From assembly GCA_047602185.1 (NCBI GenBank), contig JASGHY010000001.1, positions 2,604,001 to 2,668,000 on the forward strand: a stretch of 64,000 nt of DNA, read 5' to 3'. The translations under genes were made by a program, and so were the position numbers. How positions within the stretch are numbered: the stretch's first letter is position 1; each line of letters starts with the position of its first letter. Positions 1-7,995 of this stretch are shown one piece after another. The notes below the pieces were generated by a model, which had not been told where the DNA came from, searched no databases, and saw nothing but the letters and a program-made list of their open reading frames with translations. Origin of the DNA: PMP191F sp047602185. GTDB lineage: Bacteria > Bacteroidota > Bacteroidia > Chitinophagales > Chitinophagaceae.

Positions 1-1272
1 AATAGCTTCCTGTACGGTACTTCCCAGATCACGATCGCGCACGTTGAACAGTACTGCACCCCGTAGCATCGCATTATCGGAAGTGATCATTGGCGAGCCG
101 TCTTCAAATACAATATCAGCCACAGCAGACAGTGGCACTTCACCCATTGCCGGTGACATTAACGGTATACGCCTGATCCTTTCAAGACTGTTCCTGTAAT
201 CCTGCGCCAGTCGTGCACTGATCGTAAAACGCCTTCTGCCCTCAATGGTATTACCAATCACAGCTCCGCCCAATGCAGTTTCCACTACCTGGTTTACATC
301 GTCAATCGTTAAACCATAGCGGGCAAGGTCTTCACGACGGGTATTAACAGCAAGATATTTTCCGCCGGTAATAGGCTCTACATACAGATCACTGATACCG
401 GGTGTTCCTTCCAGTTCTTTTCTTACTTTTTCCGACACAGCGGCAATAGTGTCAAGGTTTTGTCCATATACTTTCACTCCTACATCCGTACGGATACCGG
501 TAGAAAGCATGTTGATACGATTGATAATAGGCTGTGTCCAGCCATTCACTACACCGGGGATCTGGAGTTTGGCATCCAGTTCGTTGATAATATCTTTTTT
601 GGTGAATCCTTTACGCCACTGTGAAGCAGGCTTCAGCATAATGATCGTTTCGATCATACTGATCGGTGAATTATCCGTAGCAGTAGCTGCGCGTCCGGCT
701 TTTCCTAATACTTTATCAACTTCCGGTACTGTTTTGATGATCTTATCCTGCACCTGTAAGATCCTTTTTACTTCCGTATTGGAAACATCGGGTAATGTTA
801 CCGGCATAAACAGGATGCTCTGTTCGTCCAGCGGTGGCATAAATTCAGTACCCAGGCTGCGTAACAATGGGATGGATACCAGCAGGGCAATAATATTAAT
901 GGCTAAGGTTGTTTTACGCCACTTTAATACCGTTCTGATAACAGGTTCATATATTTTTTCCAGCAGGCGATTTACAGGATTGGCGTTGTCAGGACGAAAA
1001 CGTCCTTTCATGAAAAAGGAGATGAGCACCGGTGCCAGTGTGATCACCAGCAGGGCATCTACTATCATGATAAAGGTTTTAGTGTAAGCCAGTGGATGAA
1101 ACAGTTTTCCTTCCTGACCGGTAAGCATGAAGACCGGCAGAAAAGAAGTAATGATGATCACCGTGGCAAAGAATACTCCACGTGATACCTGCTTACCTGA
1201 TTGTTCAATCACCTTTAGCCTTTCTTCTTCAGTGATCCACTTCGGTGATTTTCTAAAAAGACGTTTAAACAT
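1..1272 (-). CDS. CusA/CzcA heavy-metal efflux RND pump, C-terminal part (split gene, runs off window edge)
   Basis: This is the continuation of the RND pump whose N-terminal half lies at 1633-2919. It reads from an ATG at 1272 (MFKRLFRKSPKWITEEER) and stays open to the left edge, about 424 codons. The helix entering TM5 is visible as EERLKVIEQSGKQVSRGVFF, followed by the TM5 segment with SFLPVFMLTGQEGKLF and then the second porter region (GTEFMPPLDEQSILFMPV). This order is that of CusA/CzcA inner-membrane proton antiporters that export Cu/Ag or Co/Zn/Cd. The frame is open upstream of the ATG only as far as a TGA near 1330, inside repeat sequence, so no read-through from the first half is possible. 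Either the gene is broken or the two halves are made separately. The family call is firm; function is uncertain. Confidence 0.85.
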   Translation of the reverse strand, partial: MFKRLFRKSPKWITEEERLKVIEQSGKQVSRGVFFATVIIITSFLPVFMLTGQEGKLFHPLAYTKTFIMIVDALLVITLAPVLISFFMKGRFRPDNANPVNRLLEKIYEPVIRTVLKWRKTTLAINIIALLVSIPLLRSLGTEFMPPLDEQSILFMPVTLPDVSNTEVKRILQVQDKIIKTVPEVDKVLGKAGRAATATDNSPISMIETIIMLKPASQWRKGFTKKDIINELDAKLQIPGVVNGWTQPIINRINMLSTGIRTDVGVKVYGQNLDTIAAVSEKVRKELEGTPGISDLYVEPITGGKYLAVNTRREDLARYGLTIDDVNQVVETALGGAVIGNTIEGRRRFTISARLAQDYRNSLERIRRIPLMSPAMGEVPLSAVADIVFEDGSPMITSDNAMLRGAVLFNVRDRDLGSTVQEAI

Positions 1273-1632
1273 GCTGTTGATTTGAAAATGTAGAATCGGC
1301 AATCGTAAGTGGTAGGAACAAGTGAATAGTCAATGGTGAATAGTGAATGGCTGCTCCTTGTAAACCTATCAACCTTCCAACTTTTCAACCTAGCCTTCGG
1401 CTTTCCCTTCGATATTCGATATTAGTAATTCAGCATTCGATATTTCCCTCCCGTACTTCTTATTTCGTACTCCCTTGTTAACTTATCAACCTTTCAACTT
1501 GTCAACTGTATTTCCTTAAACCTTGTGCCTTAACTTACAACCTATAACCTGTATTCCCTTCGACATTTGACATTGGGTATTCGACATTCGATATTTCTTC
1601 CTTTCTAATTCCTCATTCCCAATTCCTCACTT
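1273..1632. repeat. Dispersed mosaic repeat block A, interrupting the cusA-like gene
   Basis: This 360-base block has no coding potential and consists of recurring short words: CAATGGTGAATAGTGAATGG, CCTATCAACCTTCCAACTT, ATTCGATATTAGTAATTCAG and ACCTATAACCTGTATTCCC. A stretch of roughly 95 bases (about 1320-1415) is almost identical, in inverted orientation, to 5355-5450. It separates two halves of one RND pump gene in the cytoplasmic loop between TM4 and TM5. The stop codon of the N-terminal half (TAG at 1633-1635) sits at the edge of the block. Transposase, clean terminal repeats and target duplication are not visible. Confidence 0.85.
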
Positions 1633-2919
1633 CTAATTCCCGTTCTCCCTTTCCCAAACAGCATACCTTTCCGATAAATGCTTATAGGCATTTTCACTCA
1701 TGATAATACCATTGTCTACTATTACACCGATGGCTAATGCAATACCGGTTAAGGACATGATGTTGGATGAAATACCAAATGCGTTGAGAATAATAAAGCT
1801 GGCTGCGAGTGTAATGGGGATCTGGATCACAATACTCAATGCACTGCGCCAATGGAACATGAACAGGATAACTACCAACGTTACCACTATCATTTCTTCG
1901 ATTAGCGTTCGCTTGATCGAGTTAATGGATTCATGAATAAGTTCACCCCTGTCATATATGATATCAAACTCCACTCCATCAGGCAAGCCTTTGGAAACAT
2001 CTTTCATCTTTGCTTTTACCTTATCAATAACAGCCGCTGCATTTTCACCATAGCGCATTACCACAATACCACCCACTCTTTCTCCTTCGCCATCCTGATC
2101 AAAAATGCCGTTGCGGGTTTCGCCAGTCATCTGCACGGTAGCAACATCTGCTATACGAATGGGAATACTGTTCTGGTTCTTGATGGGAATATTTTCTATC
2201 TGCTCTATTGACTGCAGGTAACCGGAGGTTTTGATGATATAACCAATACCGCTCATTTCAAATTTCCGTCCACCGGATTCATTGTTATTACTGCGTACCG
2301 CATTGATGACCTCTGGTACCGACAAGCGGTAATACAATAATTTGTTTGGGTTGATCACAACCTGGTATTGCTGTTGAAATCCACCGAAAGAAGCTATTTC
2401 ACTAACCCCTTCCACATTTTGCAGGGCAAATTTTATATACCAGTCCTGCAGGGCTCTTTGCTCGCCCAGGTTCATACCAGGCGCTTTCAATGTGTACCAG
2501 AGAATATGTCCCACGCCGGTACCATCCGGACCTAGTTGCGGCGTAACACCTGTTGGTAATGTTCTTGAAACTGTGCTGAGCTTTTCCAATACCCGTTCAC
2601 GGGCCCAGTAGATATCTGCACCATCCTGGAAAATGACGTAGATAAAACTCATCCCGAACATAGAGGAGCCACGCACATATTTTACACGCGGCAGTCCCTG
2701 CAACCCTGTTACCAAAGGATAGGTTACCTGGTCTTCCATCAATTGCGGGCTACGTCCCATCCATTCAGTAAAAACAATGACCTGGTTTTCTGACAGGTCA
2801 GGAATGGCGTCGATAGGATTTTTCTTTACTGCAAAAAAGCCCCATACAAACAAGGCTGCTGCCAGCAGCAATACAATAAAGCGATTATGCAGCGACCAAC
2901 TGATCAAGCGATGCACCAT
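1633..2919 (-). CDS. CusA/CzcA heavy-metal efflux RND pump, N-terminal half (split gene)
   Basis: This is the first ~428 residues of a CusA/CzcA-family RND antiporter (about 1040 residues when intact). The start chosen is the ATG at 2919 (MVHRLISWSLHNRF), the usual family N-terminus; an upstream in-frame ATG at 2970 adds an unlikely extension. TM1 is FIVLLLAAALFVWGF, followed by the hallmark DAIPDLSENQV and FTEWMGRSPQ. TM2-TM4 end with GIALAIGVIVDNGIIMSENA, which carries the Asp expected for proton relay in TM4. The protein stops soon after TM4 (ERENGN) at repeat block A, and the C-terminal half resumes at 1272. It lies downstream of an HMA-domain gene on the same strand, which supports a role in metal homeostasis. 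The metal cannot be assigned. Confidence 0.88.
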   Translation of the reverse strand: MVHRLISWSLHNRFIVLLLAAALFVWGFFAVKKNPIDAIPDLSENQVIVFTEWMGRSPQLMEDQVTYPLVTGLQGLPRVKYVRGSSMFGMSFIYVIFQDGADIYWARERVLEKLSTVSRTLPTGVTPQLGPDGTGVGHILWYTLKAPGMNLGEQRALQDWYIKFALQNVEGVSEIASFGGFQQQYQVVINPNKLLYYRLSVPEVINAVRSNNNESGGRKFEMSGIGYIIKTSGYLQSIEQIENIPIKNQNSIPIRIADVATVQMTGETRNGIFDQDGEGERVGGIVVMRYGENAAAVIDKVKAKMKDVSKGLPDGVEFDIIYDRGELIHESINSIKRTLIEEMIVVTLVVILFMFHWRSALSIVIQIPITLAASFIILNAFGISSNIMSLTGIALAIGVIVDNGIIMSENAYKHLSERYAVWERENGN

Positions 2920-3020
2920 AACAGAACATTTTTCGATTGTGTGATTTGGAAATCCGGAGATTTTGAACACATCTCAAAATCTCCAAATTCCCTACATCAA
3001 TAAATCCCGGGATCTGAGAT

Positions 3021-3371
3021 CTATTGCTTATTTCCGGCTTTACGGTCGTAGTGGCAGCAACCGGGCAGTTTGCTGTAAACTCCATCCGTAGCTTTTGCAT
3101 TCTCTGTATCATGTCCTACCGCAGCTACTTTTTTCTGGATCGCCTCGTTGGTGATCTTAGAAGGATTGTAGGTTACCAGCAACAGTTTGGTTCCCTCGTC
3201 CCAGGTAGCGTTTGAAACACCATCTGCTTTAGCAGCAGTTTCAATACGTTTTTTGCACATGCCACAGTTGCCGGATACTTTAATAGTATCTGTTTTAGCT
3301 GACTGTGCTGAAACTTCTGAAGCAACGAAAAGTGAAGCCAATACAAGGGCTGATGAAATGATCTTTTTCAT
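3021..3371 (-). CDS. Secreted heavy-metal-associated (HMA) domain protein
   Basis: A 116-residue protein with a Sec signal peptide (MKKIISSALVLASLFVASEVSAQ). It then has one HMA-like fold of about 65 residues with the metal-binding loop GNCGMCKKRIE, a CxxC of the type used for Cu(I) or other soft metals. A C-terminal LPGCCHYDRK offers a second Cys-Cys-His ligand cluster. The protein should be periplasmic and may hand metal to the RND pump, whose start lies about 100 bases downstream on the same strand. HYC_CC_PP lies upstream on the same strand, so the three probably form a metal-resistance group. The family call is firm; metal specificity is inferred. Confidence 0.85.
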   Translation of the reverse strand: MKKIISSALVLASLFVASEVSAQSAKTDTIKVSGNCGMCKKRIETAAKADGVSNATWDEGTKLLLVTYNPSKITNEAIQKKVAAVGHDTENAKATDGVYSKLPGCCHYDRKAGNKQ

Positions 3372-3578
3372 GTTTACAGGTTTTTGATATTATTTCTAAT
3401 GATTGAATAAACTTGTTTCTGTGCAAATGCTACTGGCAAATGCATTGATAATATGGTACCGTTGAAAGAATGAAATATTCAATTCAAACAGCACGGATGC
3501 TCAGGTGTTACAGTAAATATGATGCTAAATGAGGTGCAGGCAGGAGTAGTAAATATAAGCCTGCTGATCAGAAGAAGA

Positions 3579-3986
3579 TCAGATGCGGAAAGTGCAAAGT
3601 AAAAGATAGGTTTGTTGCCCGTTATACCCCGGAGGAGCATGGCTAACAGGATAACTGACCGCAGTACTGTTAATTAACGTCGTATTCTGTACCGGTGAAA
3701 ACACGGGTGGTAATACAGCAACCATGAGAGGGGCAAAAGGCTGTATGTTTTCGCGTACGCGCTGGTCTTTTTCGAGCTTTACCAGTTTGTGTTCATCCTT
3801 ACAGCAACCTTTGTTGAGTTTGTTGCTTTTGCTCATGCCGCATTTACCGCAGTTGTCCCCGTCTTTATCATGCCACAGGCTCCAGTTAACCAGTTTGCCC
3901 ATGCAATAATGCAGGTGAACAGTAGCGCCTGCAGAGGTGCTGATGTATAAAAGGGCTAATATGGCGACGATGAGCTTTTTCATCAT
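3579..3986 (-). CDS. HYC_CC_PP family protein
   Basis: A 135-residue secreted protein with all three motifs that name the HYC_CC_PP family of Bacteroidota. These are LHYCMGKLVNWSL after the signal peptide, a Cys-rich centre (CGKCGMS, then KGCCKDEH), and HAPPGYNG near the C-terminus, followed by the typical LLLCTFRI end. It starts with tandem Met codons (MMKKLIVAIL), so 3986 and 3983 are equally possible. Family members occur beside CusA-type pumps and HMA proteins, as here. The Cys/His content suggests metal binding, but no activity is established to my knowledge. Confidence 0.85.
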   Translation of the reverse strand: MMKKLIVAILALLYISTSAGATVHLHYCMGKLVNWSLWHDKDGDNCGKCGMSKSNKLNKGCCKDEHKLVKLEKDQRVRENIQPFAPLMVAVLPPVFSPVQNTTLINSTAVSYPVSHAPPGYNGQQTYLLLCTFRI

Positions 3987-4137
3987 GGATAGTACAAAAA
4001 TATACGATTTCCCGGGTTTTCCTAGTCTTTTAACAGTTACAGGGGGAAATATGATGGTGTAAAGCTAGTTGGTAAAGGTTCCCAAACTGTTATAGATTAA
4101 TGGATAGGTTTTATAGTTTAATGACGAAGAACGCGAA

Positions 4138-4354
4138 AGCCGGTTATAGGTTATAAGTTTTAAGTTATAGGTTGTAAGTTGAATATAGCCACGAGCTTTG
4201 AGCTACGAGCGGCGGGGAAATACAGCCGCGAACACTCACGATTCACGTCTCACGATTGTCGACTCCTATTCACTATTGACTATTCACTTGCTTCAACCAC
4301 TCACGATTGCCGATTGCCGTCTGCCGATTCACGATTCTTCAACCCGAAACCTCC
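4138..4354. repeat. Dispersed mosaic repeat block B (together with 3987-4137, no gene)
   Basis: The word GGTTATAAGTTTTAAGTTAT, the module GAGCTTTGAGCTACGAGCGG (also at about 35590) and a run of CACTCACGATTCACG / CACGATTGCCGATTGCC words fill this gap. TATTCACTATTGACTATTC is shared with blocks A and C. The block ends about 8 bases from the stop codon of the minus-strand lipoprotein at 4355. The rest of the gap, 3987-4137, shows no ORF or clear element and should contain the promoter of the HYC_CC_PP gene. Confidence 0.75.
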
Positions 4355-4729
4355 TTAGTTTTCCAGCTTCACATCTTTTACCGGGTACAGCACAGAAGGT
4401 GGGGCATCGTACAGATCGCAGTAAGAGCAATTATCATTGGAGCTTTCTGCAATACGGAAAGTGATTATATTGTCTTTACCAATACCTGCGGGAATAATAC
4501 ATTTATTAGACACACCAAACACGTTATTATATACCTTGCTATTATTCATTCTGTCTACCCAGCCATCTACACCTATTGTATCTGTGTTTAATACCTCAAC
4601 TACATAACTGGCACAGGTAATGCGGATCACCTTGCCTTTTAATAAAGCTGCATTATCAGTGCTATTCTTTTTGCTGCACGAAGCAGTCGCTAAAGCTATT
4701 ATAATGAATAAGATAAGGAACTTACACAT
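4355..4729 (-). CDS. Putative lipoprotein, paralogue of the neighbouring gene
   Basis: A small SPII lipoprotein. The start at 4729 (MCKFLILFIIIALATASCSKK) places a good lipobox (ATASC) after a single hydrophobic segment; a longer reading from 4774 adds a non-signal-like extension. The mature part of about 106 residues contains GKVIRITCASYVVEV, a paired-Cys segment NCSYCDLYDAPPSVLYP, and ends VKDVKLEN. The next upstream gene (4800-5180) has the same layout and motifs, so these are tandem duplicates. No domain of known function is recognised; the conserved Cys residues could form disulfides or bind a metal. Confidence 0.75.
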   Translation of the reverse strand: MCKFLILFIIIALATASCSKKNSTDNAALLKGKVIRITCASYVVEVLNTDTIGVDGWVDRMNNSKVYNNVFGVSNKCIIPAGIGKDNIITFRIAESSNDNCSYCDLYDAPPSVLYPVKDVKLEN

Positions 4730-4799
4730 AGCAGTGTTTTTTGCATGACAAACGCATATATACCAGCGTTGCATAATAATATGAAAAGAGGGATTTTAC

Positions 4800-5180
4800 T
4801 TATTTAGCGAGTGTTACATCCTTTACAAAATAGGTTACAGATGGCGGTGCATCATACAGAAAACAGGTAGCGCATGGAGGCGGAGTATCATCTGAAATGC
4901 CGAACCTGATGTGATCGCCTTCTTTTATATCGTCCGGTATTTCGCATTTACCAAGAGCATTGAATACATTGTCATGCACGACCTGCGTCTTCAGGTCTTT
5001 CCAGTTATCTTCCCCAAGATCTTTATTACTATATACCTGGATCACATAACTGGCGCAGGATATTCTTATCACTTTTCCGGCAAGTCCTTCTCTGTCACTC
5101 TTTTTGGAACAGCTACCGGTCAGTAAGGCCAGCAGGATGATTAAAAATGTTAACCGGGACATAAGCTCTTTTTTGCTCAT
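4800..5180 (-). CDS. Putative lipoprotein, paralogue of the neighbouring gene
   Basis: A 126-residue lipoprotein with lipobox LLTGSC. Starts at 5180 (MSKKELMSRL) and 5162 (MSRLTFLIIL) are both possible. The mature region has GKVIRISCASYVIQV, CEIPDDIKEGDHIRFGI, CATCFLYDAPPSVTYFV and ends VKDVTLAK. These match the downstream paralogue at 4355-4729 in order and spacing, including one Cys after GKVIRI, one before IP and the CxxC pair before LYDAPPSV. It lies between mosaic repeat blocks B and C. Function is unknown. The duplicates share only part of their sequence, so the duplication is not recent. Confidence 0.75.
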   Translation of the reverse strand: MSKKELMSRLTFLIILLALLTGSCSKKSDREGLAGKVIRISCASYVIQVYSNKDLGEDNWKDLKTQVVHDNVFNALGKCEIPDDIKEGDHIRFGISDDTPPPCATCFLYDAPPSVTYFVKDVTLAK

Positions 5181-5224
5181 GACAGCCGGGATAGCGGTTA
5201 ACGTTGCATCGGGGCTAAACGCAG

Positions 5225-5501
5225 AACGCCTAATGCGGAAAAAACGGTTATAAGTTTTAAGTTATAGGTTGTAAGTTTAAGACGCAAGATTCAAGGAACA
5301 AGGCTCAAGAAAATACGAAGTACGAGAGGAAAATATCGAATGTCGAATACTGAATTTCGAAGGGAAAGCCGAAGGCCAGGTTGAAAAGTTGGAAGGTTAA
5401 TAGGTTTACAAGGAGCAGCCATTCACTATTCACCATTGACTATTCACTTGCTTCAGCCACTCACGACTGACGTCTCACGATTCACGATTGCCGTCTCACG
5501 A
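5225..5501. repeat. Dispersed mosaic repeat block C
   Basis: Between 5181 and 5501 there is no gene. The block holds GGTTATAAGTTTTAAGTTAT, then TATCGAATGTCGAATACTG, then AGCCATTCACTATTCACC, then CACTCACGACTGACG and CACGATTGCCGTCTCACG. The stretch 5355-5450 is nearly identical to the reverse complement of about 1320-1415 in block A. The stop codon of the LuxE-like gene (minus strand, 5502-5504) abuts the first repeat word directly. Confidence 0.8.
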
Positions 5502-6494
5502 TTACCCATTCACATCACTCACCATCAGGCTACAGCCCCTGATATCACTATTATCACGACGTCCCTGGATCTCACAACTGCCGTCTTCAAACACATGCCC
5601 TACATCATCGGTAGCAATGAACGCACAGGAATATATGTTGGCAAGATCAATTACATTCACAATACCATTCCCTTTACTGCGCACATCCAGCGGATCGTTT
5701 TCATCACGCACCATTATCTTCATCCAGGGCGGACAACGAAAAACTCCATTCCCATCAGAATAGGCCTGCGATAAAAGTTCCGTCATACCATATTCAGAAT
5801 GAATGACCGGTAGCTCAAAAGCCTGTTTCAATACAGCATGCACCTCCTGGCGGGTTATTTCTTCCCGACGTCCCTTCATACCACCTGTTTCCATAATAAT
5901 GGTGTGCTTCAACGGCATCGGAAACTGAACAGCAAAATCGAGCAGGGCAAAAGTGACCCCAACCAGCAGTGTTTTTTGGCCTTTTTCTTCCAATTGCAGT
6001 AAGGCCTGTTGTAGTTTATCGTGCTCATACAGGTAAAAACCGCTGGCGGAGTGGCCGCTGCGTTTTACCAGTTCATCGACCATTACTACCAGCGAGGAAT
6101 GTTGACGCTCCAGGTACGAGGGCAGCAACCCGATAATGCACCAATCCTCTACCGGACCATAAAACAGCTCAAATGCTTTCAGGAAGCTTTCCCGGTAAAG
6201 CGAGAGATGCTTTACCTCGTGCCGGCTGTTGATCATACCCGTAGTGCCGCTGCTTTCAAAGACCACCTCGGGCTCAAAAGCCGTGGTTTTAACCTGTTGG
6301 GTCTTAAAGAAAGAAATTGGTAAAAAAGGGATCTGTTGCAGGGTTTTCACTTTTTCACCAACTACATGCAAAGCATTTACGTATTCCTTATAAAGGGGAT
6401 TGTATTGGTATTGAAAATGGAAAATATCCAGCGCAAACTGTTCAAAACTATGCTGATCCGCCGAAAAAATTTTATCTTCATGTTCACAAATCAT
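5502..6494 (-). CDS. LuxE/PaaK-like acyl-protein synthetase family protein
   Basis: A 330-residue protein with the fold of LuxE acyl-protein synthetases, a branch of the adenylate-forming enzymes. The nucleotide-binding loop is VFESSGTTGM (about residue 80). HSEYGMTELLSQAY near residue 235 corresponds to the Y/E-G-x-TE motif of these enzymes, and the end has FIATDDVGHVFEDGSCEIQGR. LuxE activates fatty acids as acyl-AMP and moves the acyl group to an enzyme cysteine. No luxC-like reductase is adjacent, so the substrate is unknown. In Bacteroidota such orphan LuxE proteins are often near envelope or cell-wall genes. The C-terminal stop lies exactly where mosaic repeat C begins, so the last residues may not be ancestral. 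Confidence 0.8.
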   Translation of the reverse strand: MICEHEDKIFSADQHSFEQFALDIFHFQYQYNPLYKEYVNALHVVGEKVKTLQQIPFLPISFFKTQQVKTTAFEPEVVFESSGTTGMINSRHEVKHLSLYRESFLKAFELFYGPVEDWCIIGLLPSYLERQHSSLVVMVDELVKRSGHSASGFYLYEHDKLQQALLQLEEKGQKTLLVGVTFALLDFAVQFPMPLKHTIIMETGGMKGRREEITRQEVHAVLKQAFELPVIHSEYGMTELLSQAYSDGNGVFRCPPWMKIMVRDENDPLDVRSKGNGIVNVIDLANIYSCAFIATDDVGHVFEDGSCEIQGRRDNSDIRGCSLMVSDVNG

Positions 6495-6575
6495 CTGCCG
6501 GTATTGTAAAGGATGATGCTATTTTTGTAAGAATGTGCCCGTTAAAAGGGCGTTAAAAACAACAAATTTCAAGCG

Positions 6576-7037
6576 ATGAAATTACATACTTTGCTCGGAT
6601 TAACGGTAATAGGAGTTGTAGTAGCAGCCTGCAGCAAAAACTATGAATCAAAGCCTTCGCTCAAAATAACCTCAGTAAGTTCCACCAACCTACAGGTAAA
6701 CGAGGCGCTCACCATCAGTCTTGAATACACCGATAAAGAAGGGGATTTTGACTCAGTTTGGGTAAAAAAGATACGTACCAACTTGCGCACCGTAGCCGTT
6801 ACGTTGCGTGATTCCTTCTGGCTGAACCTTTCAAAAGATGCTCCTGATAATAAAAAAGGGAAAATAGACCTGGTACTGGATTACAACAACTACGTGGTAT
6901 CTGCGCAAAACCCTCCTACTGATAACAATGGTAATCCAGAGCCAGATACACTGATCTTTAAAATTGTACTGAAAGATAAGGCCCGTAATTTCAGTGACAC
7001 GGTTTCTACCGATAAAATCAGGGTTAGTCGTGGCTGA
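6576..7037 (+). CDS. Hypothetical lipoprotein
   Basis: A 153-residue SPII lipoprotein: MKLHTLLGLTVIGVVVAACSKN with lipobox VAAC. The mature part looks all-beta, with a linker NPPTDNNGNPEPDTLIFKI and alternating hydrophobic strands (LKITSVSSTNLQVNEALTISL). This resembles an Ig-like/cadherin-like Bacteroidota surface domain with acidic turns (YTDKEGDFDSVWV). No catalytic motif is seen. A possible -7 element TATTTTTG lies at 6520-6527, 49 bases before the start. It is divergent from the LuxE-like gene. Function unknown. Confidence 0.75.
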   Translation: MKLHTLLGLTVIGVVVAACSKNYESKPSLKITSVSSTNLQVNEALTISLEYTDKEGDFDSVWVKKIRTNLRTVAVTLRDSFWLNLSKDAPDNKKGKIDLVLDYNNYVVSAQNPPTDNNGNPEPDTLIFKIVLKDKARNFSDTVSTDKIRVSRG

Positions 7038-7068
7038 TCTTCAGTAAATTGCGACTTTATCATGCTTC

Positions 7069-7902
7069 ATGCTTAAAAAGCTGTTCGACTATTTCCTGTT
7101 CACCAGCGTATTTATTGCCGGCTGTGCTGTGTTAATGGCCCACCAGGCTTTCATGCTGCTGCACCTGCATTACCAGCATATCCATTACCTGGCATTCGTT
7201 TTCTTTGCCACGCTGTGCAGCTATAATTTCCATTGGTACCTTACGCCGGACTCTCCCAGCGAAAATGCACGGGTTCAGTGGACGCAACAACATAAAAAAT
7301 TACACCTCGTTCTTTATATTATCGGCCTGGCAGGGTCGGCTTTCTACTTTTTTTACTTTATCAGGCATTGGATCTGGCTGAGCGGCGCCGTTCTGCTCAC
7401 CTTTCTGTACAGCGCTCCCAAGCTTCCCCATCCTTTTGTGTTACTGAAAAGGGTTGCTATCGGTAAAACCATTTTCCTGGCCTTTGTATGGATGTATGTA
7501 ACTACTTTTCTGCCTGTAGCATTTGATGAACAGCATTGGGGGGCTGATAGCTGGCTATTTATTGCCAGTCGCTTCTTCCTGATCTATGCTATTTGTATTC
7601 CTTTCGATTATCGCGATCGTGAGTATGACAGGCAGGAAGGTATCCGAAGCATGATCACCCATTTCAGCGAAACCAATGTCAACAGGATCTTCTATTTTTC
7701 CCTATTGGCATTCGCTATCTGTACCATTGCATTGTGCATACACAATATTCCCTTATTAATAGTGATGCTGCTACCCGGTATTATTACCGCCTTACTTTTC
7801 CCGGTAGCCAAACGCAATTACTCCGATTACCTCTATTATTTTGTATTGGATGGTTTAATGATGCTTTCCGCATTACTTACCTTGTTATTGCCATTATCCT
7901 GA
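7069..7902 (+). CDS. UbiA-like integral membrane protein
   Basis: A 277-residue protein with about eight hydrophobic segments. The motif FDYRDREYDRQEG (near residue 180) matches the second Asp-rich motif (DxxxD) of UbiA-type prenyltransferases, followed by a short helix and the usual three C-terminal TM segments. The first Asp motif is not conserved: at its place is YNFHWYLTP. Either the protein is a divergent UbiA relative or it has lost prenyl-diphosphate binding. It begins at ATG 7069, 31 bases after the lipoprotein stop, in the same direction as the envelope cluster. The family link is by motif and topology only. Confidence 0.65.
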   Translation: MLKKLFDYFLFTSVFIAGCAVLMAHQAFMLLHLHYQHIHYLAFVFFATLCSYNFHWYLTPDSPSENARVQWTQQHKKLHLVLYIIGLAGSAFYFFYFIRHWIWLSGAVLLTFLYSAPKLPHPFVLLKRVAIGKTIFLAFVWMYVTTFLPVAFDEQHWGADSWLFIASRFFLIYAICIPFDYRDREYDRQEGIRSMITHFSETNVNRIFYFSLLAFAICTIALCIHNIPLLIVMLLPGIITALLFPVAKRNYSDYLYYFVLDGLMMLSALLTLLLPLS

Positions 7903-7995
7903 TCTTTTACAGGCAATCGACCCTGTCTCAAAAAAGTAAACCACTGTGGAGATAACCGGATTTGACTATTTTTGAAACCTATCAAGCCGGCAAAT

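Noticed and set aside
449..1087. Plus-strand 212-codon open frame
   Set aside because: It is antisense to the clear CusA C-terminal coding sequence on the minus strand and has no recognisable motif.
1273..1632. Insertion sequence
   Set aside because: No transposase ORF, terminal inverted repeats or target duplication can be seen, so it is called a mosaic repeat.
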